The translations under genes and the position numbers were made by a program. From Desulfonema limicola (GTDB taxonomy: Bacteria; Desulfobacterota; Desulfobacteria; Desulfobacterales; Desulfosalsimonadaceae): a stretch of DNA of 12,834 nucleotides. The stretch's first letter is position 1. Each line of letters begins with the position of its first letter. Of this stretch, positions 7,481 through 12,834 are shown in pieces. The stretch is taken from assembly GCA_020722245.1 (NCBI GenBank), contig DYLE01000049.1:1-12834 (forward strand), read 5' to 3'. The notes under the pieces are model-generated. The model saw nothing but the letters and a program-made list of their open reading frames with translations, was not told where the DNA came from and did not search any database.

Positions 7481-8208
7481 GATTCCCGGCCCCCGTGGTG
7501 TTCCTCGGTTTCGACGCGGCCGTCGCGGAAGCGAACGATCCGCCGAGCGTAGCTCGCCATCTCCGTTTCATGGGTGACCATGACGATGGTGATCTTCTGC
7601 CTGAGGTTTAACGAAACCAGAAGCTCCATGATCTCGATGCTGGTGGCGGAATCCAGGTTCCCGGTGGGTTCATCCGCCAGGAGCACCTCGGGCTCAATGA
7701 CCATGGCCCGGGCGATGGCCACCCGCTGCTGCTGTCCGCCGGAAAGCTCGCTCGGGGTGTGCCCCTCCCATCCGGAGAGACCCACCGCAGCAAGCGCCTC
7801 GCGGGCCTTCTGATGCCGCTGACGGGCCGGAACCCTCCGATAGATCAGAGGCAGTTCCACATTCTCCAGGGCCGAGGTGCGGTTCAACAGGTTGAATCCC
7901 TGAAACACGAACCCCAGGTACTGCCTGCGCAGGCGCGCCCGCTGATCCCGGGTGAGCTTTTCCACCGCCACCCCCTTGAACCGGTAGGATCCGGAAGACG
8001 GCAGGTCCAGGCACCCGAGAATGTTCATGCAGGTGGATTTGCCCGATCCGCTCGGCCCCATGACCGCCGTAAACTCCCCCTTGGCGATGGACAGGTCGAT
8101 TCCCCGCAGCGCATGCATGGCGATGCGGCCTGCGCCATACACCTTGGTGACGGCGCAAAGCGCGATGAGGGGCGGTTCGTTTTGCCGGGAAAGGGGGTCC
8201 TGATTCAT
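7477..8208 (-). CDS. MacB/LolD-type ABC transporter ATP-binding protein
   Basis: A 243-residue ATPase with every core motif intact: Walker A GPSGSGKST (51-59), the Q-loop region VFQGFNLL (101-108), signature LSGGQQQR (155-162), Walker B VLLADEPTGNLDS (175-187) and the switch His in VTHE (His213). The DEPTGNLDS form is typical of the MacB/LolD/FtsE group. A longer open frame reaches to 8343, but its 45 extra codons look like an out-of-frame reading of the adaptor gene (rich in Arg and His). The start at 8208 overlaps the adaptor stop by 4 nt, matching the ATGA coupling at its other end. It powers the permease encoded next. Substrate unknown. Confidence 0.94.
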   Translation of the reverse strand: MNQDPLSRQNEPPLIALCAVTKVYGAGRIAMHALRGIDLSIAKGEFTAVMGPSGSGKSTCMNILGCLDLPSSGSYRFKGVAVEKLTRDQRARLRRQYLGFVFQGFNLLNRTSALENVELPLIYRRVPARQRHQKAREALAAVGLSGWEGHTPSELSGGQQQRVAIARAMVIEPEVLLADEPTGNLDSATSIEIMELLVSLNLRQKITIVMVTHETEMASYARRIVRFRDGRVETEEHHGGRES

Positions 8209-9542
8209 GGTTTCACATGGGTGACGCCGATGATCAGCGGCGTGCCCGGCCGAATGTCTCCGCCGACAACTTCGGTCATGATGCCGTCGCTCAACCCGGT
8301 GGTGACCTTGACCGGAACCGGGGTTTGGTTCTGCAGTGTCCAAACCTGCTGCTCGCCGCCTGCAATTTTATTGGAGGCTTGATTCGATGAGGGTCGGGCG
8401 GGGCGCGGGGGCGGGGGAACCAGCCGGCTTGTCATGCTGGTTTTGGCGTCCTTGTCTTCCGTCTCGTCCGCCTCTTTTGCCGAAGGGCTGAAGCGAAGCG
8501 CCGCATTCGGCACCAAAACAGCGTCCTCGACCCTGGCCACGGTGATATCGGCGGTGGCCGTCATGCCGGGCCTCAGCAGAAGCGACCCATTATCCACCTC
8601 CAGCGCGGCCTCATAGGTGACCACCCCGTCGGTATTCTCGGCGCCGTATTTCACCCGGATGATGCGTGCGGGAAAAACCCGCTCAGGATAAGCATCCACG
8701 GTGAAGACCGCCTCCTGCCCCGGCTTGACCTGCCCCACATCGGCCTCATCCACATCCACATGAAGCTCCATTCGGGCCAGGTCCTCGGCCAGGGTAAACA
8801 GGATCGGCGCCTGCAGCGAGGCCGCCACCGTCTGGCCCGGCTCCACATCCCGGCTCAGCACCAGACCGTTGATGGGGGAACGGATCACCGCCTTGGAGAG
8901 ATCGGTTTCCGCGTATTCGAGAACGGCCTGCGCCTGTATGACCTGGGCCTCGGCGCTGGCCACATCGGCCCGGGCCTTTTCAAATTCGGCCTCGGCGGAT
9001 TCCAGGGTATACGCCGACGGGACCTTCCCGCCGCTTAACTCATAGGCATGGCGAAGCCGCTCAAACTCGGCCCGGCTGTCCTTTAATGTCGCCTGGGCCT
9101 GCAAGACCTGGGCGCGGGCGGCTTCCAGGGCGGCCCGGTATTTTTGAACATCCGCGTTCAGCTTGTCGGTGTCGAGGCGGGCCAGTTCCTGGTTCACCTT
9201 TACCTGGTCATTGTCGTCCACCGAGACGGTCTCAATAATCCCGGAGAGCTCGCTGCTCACATCCACCTGATTGGTCGGCTCCAGGTTGCCGGTGGCCGCC
9301 ACGGTTATGGTAAGATCCCCCAAAACCGCATCCTGGGTCTCATATCGAACGGGTTCAGAATTCCCGTTGCGGTGGTTCCAGAGGATCAGGGCGCCAAACA
9401 GGATGATCCCCGCAAGTCCCCAGTAAAAAAACCGTTTGAGGATGCGTTTTTTACTCGAAGAGGACTCCATGCGAAGGACCTGTTGAATGTCGGGCTCAGG
9501 GTGCGTATTTGCGGCCATCGTCGGTTTTCTGAAAGATCGCAT
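8205..9542 (-). CDS. MacA-type periplasmic adaptor (HlyD/membrane fusion protein)
   Basis: A 445-residue adaptor. A short cytoplasmic tail precedes one membrane span (about 38-55), and the rest is periplasmic. A beta/lipoyl half (VAATGNLEPTNQVDVSSELSG, about 81-101) leads into a long alpha-helical hairpin (about 130-215, Ala/Gln/Glu-rich). The second lipoyl half follows (VIRSPINGLVLSRDVEPGQ, about 219-237), then the beta-barrel and membrane-proximal domains. Residues about 352-395 form a low-complexity insertion, acidic then Pro-rich. The protein should bridge the permease to the outer-membrane channel. The start at 9542 is 3 nt after the channel gene's stop, with AGGAA about 8 nt upstream. 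ATGs at residues 9 and 25 are possible alternatives. Confidence 0.92.
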   Translation of the reverse strand: MRSFRKPTMAANTHPEPDIQQVLRMESSSSKKRILKRFFYWGLAGIILFGALILWNHRNGNSEPVRYETQDAVLGDLTITVAATGNLEPTNQVDVSSELSGIIETVSVDDNDQVKVNQELARLDTDKLNADVQKYRAALEAARAQVLQAQATLKDSRAEFERLRHAYELSGGKVPSAYTLESAEAEFEKARADVASAEAQVIQAQAVLEYAETDLSKAVIRSPINGLVLSRDVEPGQTVAASLQAPILFTLAEDLARMELHVDVDEADVGQVKPGQEAVFTVDAYPERVFPARIIRVKYGAENTDGVVTYEAALEVDNGSLLLRPGMTATADITVARVEDAVLVPNAALRFSPSAKEADETEDKDAKTSMTSRLVPPPPRPARPSSNQASNKIAGGEQQVWTLQNQTPVPVKVTTGLSDGIMTEVVGGDIRPGTPLIIGVTHVKP

Positions 9543-9545
9543 TTT

Positions 9546-11000
9546 TTAAGTTCCTGTTGCCGCGCCCATGGGGGTCCAGCCGCCGCCCAGGGCCTTGTAA
9601 AGACGCACCAGGTTGATGACCACCGCGGCCTCGCTCTGGACCAGCGCATCCTGGTATGAGAGCAGGGTGCGCTGCGCATCAAGGACCGTGTCAAAATCGA
9701 TCATTCCCGCGTCGTAATTGTTTTGGGCAAAATCCGCGGCATCTTTAGCGGCGGCTGCGGCCTCAGTGAGGGACGATCTTCTGATCTGCTCCTCGACATA
9801 GGCCGACAGGGCGTCCTCCACCTCTTCAAGGGCGGAAAGCACCGCGGATTCATAGTGAATAGCCGCCTGCTCCTGCAGGGCGGACTGCACCTCGATATTG
9901 GCCCGAATGGCGTTGCCGTGAAACACCGGCCAGGTCACCTTCGGGCCCCAGCTCCAGACCAGGGAATCGGCGGTCAGGAGGTTGCCTGAAGAAAGAGACT
10001 CGTAGCCGATGGCGCCGTTTAGGTAAAACCTGGGATAAAGATCGGAAACGGCCGCCCCCACCCGGGCGGTCTGCGCGGCCAGTTCGCGTTCCGCCATACG
10101 GATATCCGGCCGCCGCCGAAGCAGATCGGCGGGAACCCCCACGGCCACCTCAAGGGGAATGGCCGGCAGGGGAACATAGGCGTCAAGGGTTTCATGCTGA
10201 CTTCCCGGCTGCTCTCCCAACAGCACCGCCAGCCGGTTCTTGGACGCCTCCACCTGGGCGCAAAGGGCCGGTATGCCGGAGCGGGTGTTTTCCATGTTTG
10301 ATCGCGCCTGGGCCGCGGCCAGCTCGTCGCTCAAGCCGGCGATCAGGCGATACTGTTCAAGCCGATAGGTGTCCTCCTGAAGCTTAAGGTTCTGCTGCGC
10401 CACCCTCAGCCTGGCCTGGGAGGTGCGCAGCTCAAGGTAGTTTACCGCCACCTCGGCCGTGAGCGATACCAGCACATCATGCAGATCCTCCCGGCTTGCC
10501 TGAAATTTCGCCTCAGCCGCCTCAACCGACCTTCGAATCCCGCCGAACAGGTCGATCTCCCATCCGGCGTCAAAACCTGCAGCGTACATGGTGCGGCTTG
10601 AATCGGCAGCAGAGTCGTCTCCCTCGCCGCTGCGGACCACGGAGCCAACGGCATCCAAGGCCGGAAAAAGGCTTGCCTGCGCCACCGATCGCTCCGCGCG
10701 GGCCTGGCGGATCCGCGCCTTGGCCGACCTCAGCTCAAGGTTGTTTGTAACAGCCTTTTCAATGAGGCCGGTCAGCACCGGATCGTCTAAGGTCTTCCAC
10801 CACGTCACCAGTTGATCCGGGTCCGGCTCCCTGCTGCTTAGCCCGTCGGCAAGCGGGGTATGCCAGGATTCGGTGACCGGAATATCCGGCCTGACATGCT
10901 CCTGGCCCGCGGCGGCGCACCCGGCCGCAAGCATGGCCGCCAGGCAGCCGACCGCCCCTATGAACAACCTGAATGGATGGTTTTTCTTCTTGATGCGCAT
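9546..11000 (-). CDS. NodT/TolC-type outer-membrane efflux lipoprotein
   Basis: A 484-residue outer-membrane factor. The N-terminus is a lipoprotein signal: basic MRIKKK, a hydrophobic stretch and a LAAGC lipobox with the lipidated Cys at residue 28. The NodT family signatures are present in order: WWKTLDDPVLTGLIEKA, a WEIDLFG segment, DLLRRRPDIRMAERELAAQ (near 292-310), YPRFYLNGAIGYES, and the repeat-2 segment YDAGMIDFDTVLDAQRTLL. The trimer forms a channel across the outer membrane and periplasm that docks to the adaptor encoded 3 nt downstream. The ATG at 11000 is the most upstream possible because an in-frame TAA lies four codons before it. Its only nearby Shine-Dalgarno-like sequence (AGAGGG) is almost touching the ATG, which is unusually close. 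Confidence 0.94.
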   Translation of the reverse strand: MRIKKKNHPFRLFIGAVGCLAAMLAAGCAAAGQEHVRPDIPVTESWHTPLADGLSSREPDPDQLVTWWKTLDDPVLTGLIEKAVTNNLELRSAKARIRQARAERSVAQASLFPALDAVGSVVRSGEGDDSAADSSRTMYAAGFDAGWEIDLFGGIRRSVEAAEAKFQASREDLHDVLVSLTAEVAVNYLELRTSQARLRVAQQNLKLQEDTYRLEQYRLIAGLSDELAAAQARSNMENTRSGIPALCAQVEASKNRLAVLLGEQPGSQHETLDAYVPLPAIPLEVAVGVPADLLRRRPDIRMAERELAAQTARVGAAVSDLYPRFYLNGAIGYESLSSGNLLTADSLVWSWGPKVTWPVFHGNAIRANIEVQSALQEQAAIHYESAVLSALEEVEDALSAYVEEQIRRSSLTEAAAAAKDAADFAQNNYDAGMIDFDTVLDAQRTLLSYQDALVQSEAAVVINLVRLYKALGGGWTPMGAATGT

Positions 11001-11011
11001 ACCCTCTGTTT

Positions 11012-11025
11012 AGGGGCAACCCCCT
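11012..11025 (-). other. Small intercistronic hairpin
   Basis: AGGGG (11012-11016) pairs with CCCCT (11021-11025) around a CAAC tetraloop, within the 33-nt gap between the Spy-like gene and the channel gene. There is no T-run after it, so it is not a terminator. It may affect mRNA stability or translation start of the channel gene. Confidence 0.35.
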
Positions 11026-11033
11026 TTCCTTCC

Positions 11034-11474
11034 TCAGCTTTCAGACGATGGGATTCCATTTCCATGATTCAGCGGGCCTCCCCGGCGGCGGAAATCCCTG
11101 CCCGGCGGAAAATGCTTGGACAGCTGCTTTCTGGCGATCTCAAGCTTTTTTTGCTGCTCCTCGGTCAGATGCTTTGCAATCCGCTCAAAGCAGTCGTCAA
11201 ACGCGGCCTTTATCCGGGGATGAAAATCCCGCCGGATTATTCGAAGCTCGGCCTGAAGTTCATCCACAATTTTTTCCACCTCCGCCTGCTGCGCCGGGGT
11301 CAGGTCAAGCCGGTTTACGATATGCTTTGTAAACATCGGCCGAATGGACGGAGGCCCCTTTTCATGAAAGGACTCCATCCGATGCTGGATCACCAGGCCT
11401 GTGCCCAGAACACCGGTCATCGCACCCAAAACAAAGATGGTTATGACTCCCGCAACGGCTTTAAACTGCTTCAT
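11034..11474 (-). CDS. Membrane-anchored Spy/CpxP/CnrX-like periplasmic protein (candidate sensor)
   Basis: A 146-residue protein. An N-terminal hydrophobic span (about 8-29) has no obvious signal-peptidase site or lipobox, so it is probably an uncleaved anchor with an all-alpha periplasmic domain. Two LTxxQ-type motifs mark the Spy/CpxP fold: LTPAQQ (58-63) and LTEEQQ (103-108). Family members are periplasmic chaperones or stress and metal sensors; CnrX/ZraP-type relatives bind metals through His and Met. Here there are seven His (31, 37, 51, 85, 102, 121, 137) and one Cys (95). The C-terminal tail is Arg/Gly-rich and probably disordered. A good AGGAAG site precedes the ATG. The gene is 12 nt downstream of the candidate anti-sigma gene, suggesting it reports periplasmic conditions to the sigma/anti-sigma pair. 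Fold is well supported, sensing role is inferred. Confidence 0.8.
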   Translation of the reverse strand: MKQFKAVAGVITIFVLGAMTGVLGTGLVIQHRMESFHEKGPPSIRPMFTKHIVNRLDLTPAQQAEVEKIVDELQAELRIIRRDFHPRIKAAFDDCFERIAKHLTEEQQKKLEIARKQLSKHFPPGRDFRRRGGPLNHGNGIPSSES

Positions 11475-11486
11475 GGTGATACTTCC

Positions 11487-11810
11487 TCAGAAAAGTAGGT
11501 ATGTCAAATAGGACTGCACCGGATCACTCACCGCCAAACTGGTCATCTGATGCTCAATGGTGCTGTCCACCTGAAAAATCATCACCGCCAGGATCACCAT
11601 CAGGGCCAGGGCCGCCGGCGCCAGCCGCCAGGCCATCTGACCGGAGCGGAAACCCCCGAAGCCCTGTCCGCTGATTGGGCCGATCTGCCGCACCGACTGC
11701 ATCACCTTCCGTCGCCATCCGTCATCGACCGGCAGTGCCTCAGCCGCCCTGGATTGATAGGCTGCAGAGAGCCTTTTCCTTAATCGATCCATGGATTTAT
11801 CGGTTTTCAT
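11487..11810 (-). CDS. Small single-span membrane protein, candidate anti-sigma factor
   Basis: A 107-residue protein with a basic cytoplasmic N-terminal part (about 1-60), one strong transmembrane span (about 61-80) and a periplasmic tail of about 27 residues. The cytoplasmic part contains DDGWRRKVMQSVRQIG (29-44), the kind of short helix expected to clasp an ECF sigma factor. It has no cysteine, so it is not a zinc-type (HxxxCxxC) anti-sigma. Size and topology resemble CnrY of Cupriavidus. Its first 14 nt overlap the end of the sigma gene in another frame, and an AGGGGG site lies 5-6 nt upstream, arguing for translational coupling and a fixed ratio. The anti-sigma role rests on position and topology only; no Pfam-level family is recognised. 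Confidence 0.7.
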   Translation of the reverse strand: MKTDKSMDRLRKRLSAAYQSRAAEALPVDDGWRRKVMQSVRQIGPISGQGFGGFRSGQMAWRLAPAALALMVILAVMIFQVDSTIEHQMTSLAVSDPVQSYLTYLLF

Positions 11811-12411
11811 GATTCCCCCTGGTTTTGAGGTTTTCCATCATGATGAGGTTATACAGTTTCTTTTTTGCGCGGTACGCCCGGATTTTAACGTTGGCGATGC
11901 TCCATCCCAAAAGCGCCCCGGCTTCCCTGTGGGAACGCCCTTCGAGGTAGACCAGTTCCAGCACCATGCGATCCGCCGCGGACAACCGGGCAAGCGCCCA
12001 GTCCAGTATCTCCAACGCTTCTCCCCGCCGGTTTGTCTCATCGGACGCGCGGGATAGGTCAGCCGACATCGCAGTTTCCAGCCACACCCGATGAGCCTCG
12101 GTCAGGCTGCTGAAAGAGATTTCCTTTGAGCGGTATCTTTTCCGCCAGAAATCATAGCAGGTCCGAACGGCGATTCCGGCCAGCCAGGCTTTGAAAACGC
12201 TTTTTCCCGAAAAACTAAAAAGCCCTTGGTATGCCCGGATAAACACCTCATGGGCGGTTTCCTCCACCTGATCCGCCGGAACGTGTTTTCGCACCACGGA
12301 AAACACATACGCCTGATACCGCTCAAGCAATACCTCAAAGGCGTTCACATCACCGGAAAGGATGGTGTCAATAATGGCGGCATCGCTGGAATCGTCGGGT
12401 CTGTGCTTCAT
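11797..12411 (-). CDS. ECF-type RNA polymerase sigma factor
   Basis: A 204-residue sigma-70 family protein with only regions 2 and 4, as in extracytoplasmic-function sigmas. Region 2 (about 20-95) includes AFEVLLERYQAYVFSVVRKH, then AHEVFIRAYQGL (region 2.2) and the DNA-melting/-10 segment FKAWLAGIAVRTCYDFWRK. Region 4 (about 140-195) has the helix-turn-helix SHREAGALLGWSIANVKIRA followed by YRAKKKL. It should direct RNA polymerase to the promoter of its own operon and perhaps others when released from the overlapping anti-sigma. The ribosome-binding site is weak (AAGAG about 5 nt before the ATG). It is the first gene of the seven-gene unit. The ECF subgroup cannot be assigned by eye. Confidence 0.93.
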   Translation of the reverse strand: MKHRPDDSSDAAIIDTILSGDVNAFEVLLERYQAYVFSVVRKHVPADQVEETAHEVFIRAYQGLFSFSGKSVFKAWLAGIAVRTCYDFWRKRYRSKEISFSSLTEAHRVWLETAMSADLSRASDETNRRGEALEILDWALARLSAADRMVLELVYLEGRSHREAGALLGWSIANVKIRAYRAKKKLYNLIMMENLKTRGNHENR

Positions 12412-12430
12412 GTTGCTCTTGTAAAAAATC

Positions 12431-12454
12431 AGCTGTGAGCGGGATTGAGGCTTT
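12431..12454 (+). repeat. Dispersed repeat, copy 2
   Basis: This is the second copy of the element at 61-84: 22 of 24 positions agree and the 18-nt core at 12437-12454 is exact. It lies about 20 nt upstream of the ECF sigma start codon, but pointing away from that gene, and its right end merges into the left arm of the large inverted repeat. Confidence 0.7.
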
Positions 12455-12564
12455 CGGGGGAGAAAGCGGGTTGTATTGAATGCGTTAAAAATTGCAAGCT
12501 GTTTGAGGCGCTTGCGCCGAGTTTTTGCAATTTCGAATTCAATGCAAACCGCGCCCCGAAAGGC
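12449..12564. repeat. MITE-like imperfect inverted repeat
   Basis: Two arms of 50-60 nt pair over most of their length. CTTTCGGGG (12451-12459) pairs with CCCCGAAAG (12554-12562), ATTGAAT (12475-12481) with ATTCAAT (12537-12543), AAATTGCAA (12489-12497) with TTGCAATTT (12525-12533), and GGCG (12507-12510) with CGCC (12515-12518) around a CTTG tetraloop. A short side hairpin GCTTTC/GAAAGC (12450-12455 with 12462-12467) is also possible. No transposase is encoded. It could be a non-autonomous mobile element or a palindromic intergenic repeat, and it would be transcribed as a long hairpin if the operon promoter lies to its right. Confidence 0.7.
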
Positions 12565-12672
12565 TCATGAAGCGAACAGCTTTGACTTCCAAGGAACATA
12601 TGTTTTCCGGTTTAAAGAATGAGTGAATTAAACCCAGAGGGCACAAAGCACCTACAGCAAAACGCCAGCCTG

Positions 12673-12760
12673 CCCATTTTAATTCGAAGTTCGAAGTTCG
12701 ATGTTGGACGTTTTTTTTGAACGCTGAACATCGAACGCTCAACGCTGAACGTCGAATGGG
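12673..12760. repeat. Heptad-periodic inverted repeat
   Basis: From 12683 the sequence reads in 7-nt units: ttcgaag, ttcgaag, ttcgatg, ttggacg, ttttttt. From 12719 come six further 7-nt units: gaacgct, gaacatc, gaacgct, caacgct, gaacgtc, gaatggg. The second set is roughly the reverse complement of the first, and the ends CCCATT (12673-12678) and AATGGG (12755-12760) pair exactly, giving an 88-bp imperfect hairpin. Confidence 0.75.
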
Positions 12761-12780
12761 AAAGATGTTTTGAGGTTAAC

Positions 12781-12815
12781 CTTCACCCTTCACCCTTCAT
12801 TCTTCATTCTTCTTT
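12781..12815. repeat. Direct heptamer array
   Basis: Five abutting 7-nt units: cttcacc, cttcacc, cttcatt, cttcatt, cttcttt. The same 7-nt period is used by the inverted repeat 20 nt to the left, although the unit sequence differs. It is non-coding. Confidence 0.8.
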
Positions 12816-12834
12816 AGCTGCTTACTGTAAAAAT

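Larger units (their letters stand above)
12412..12834. other. Gene-free, repeat-rich region upstream of the sigma-factor operon
   Basis: No credible gene was found in these 423 nt. The only open frame of note (12539-12742, minus) runs through repeat sequence. The contents, from left to right, are the repeat copy 2 and the MITE-like inverted repeat (12431-12564), a palindrome GGAACATATGTTTTCC (12593-12608), a plain stretch, and two heptad-repeat blocks (12673-12760, 12781-12815). The promoter of the minus-strand operon must lie here, but neither a clear sigma-70 nor an ECF (GGAAC / CGTC) pair stands out. Confidence 0.6.

Noticed and set aside
8209..8343. A longer N-terminus for the ABC ATPase, starting at 8343
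   Set aside because: The extra 45 codons are an Arg/His-rich out-of-frame reading of the adaptor gene. The start at 8208 gives an ATGA overlap and a normal-length ATPase.
9144..9659. A 171-codon plus-strand open frame opposite the adaptor/channel junction
   Set aside because: It is antisense to conserved genes and has no domain features.
10860..11498. A 212-codon plus-strand open frame opposite the channel and Spy-like genes
   Set aside because: It crosses two well-supported genes on the other strand and has no domain-like composition; it is a GC-driven antisense shadow.
12539..12742. A 67-codon minus-strand open frame
   Set aside because: Its N-terminal third is a translation of the heptad repeats and the rest has no recognisable domain or ribosome-binding site; judged spurious.
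12781..12815. Possible CRISPR array
   Set aside because: Units are 7 nt and directly abutting, without spacers; no cas genes are present.
1..12834. tRNA, rRNA, diversity-generating retroelement, integrase or transposase
   Set aside because: None of their sequence features was seen on either strand.

Overview
The window looks like chromosomal DNA from a Gram-negative bacterium. It encodes a lipoprotein outer-membrane efflux channel, a periplasmic adaptor, a periplasmic LTxxQ protein and an AsmA-like envelope protein. The coding regions are moderately GC-rich and the intergenic regions are distinctly AT-rich. The gene families (a DUF748 protein with an OmpA-like tail, a FadH-type flavin/Fe-S reductase, a glycosyltransferase remnant, an ECF-driven efflux operon) fit best with Desulfobacterota (sulfate-reducer relatives). 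This taxonomic guess is inference, because no marker gene is present.

Left part, plus strand (1-6213): a short leader with one copy of a repeat; a 988-residue DUF748/AsmA-like envelope protein with its own terminator; a cold-shock protein with a clear sigma-70 promoter, a leader of about 120 nt and a strong terminator; a structured leader followed by a 666-residue FMN/4Fe-4S/FAD reductase of the 2,4-dienoyl-CoA reductase (old yellow enzyme) family; then the decayed remnant of a family 2 glycosyltransferase that keeps only its N- and C-terminal ends.

Right part, minus strand (12411 down to 6269): a tightly packed seven-gene unit. In transcription order it holds an ECF sigma factor, a small cysteine-free single-span membrane protein (candidate anti-sigma), a membrane-anchored Spy/CpxP/CnrX-like periplasmic protein, a NodT/TolC-type outer-membrane lipoprotein, a MacA-type adaptor, a MacB-type ATPase and a MacB-type permease. 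Gene junctions are 4- to 14-nt overlaps or gaps of 3 to 33 nt. The layout resembles the CnrYXH (sensor, anti-sigma, sigma) logic of metal resistance, but wired to a MacAB-TolC ABC exporter instead of an RND pump. The simplest reading is a self-contained envelope-stress or toxic-compound sensing and export module.

The 423 nt upstream of the sigma factor hold no credible gene but several layered repeats: a second copy of the repeat seen at the window start, a MITE-like imperfect inverted repeat of about 116 bp directly abutting the sigma-factor leader, and two blocks of 7-nt-period degenerate repeats, one folding as an 88-bp inverted repeat and the other a pure direct array.
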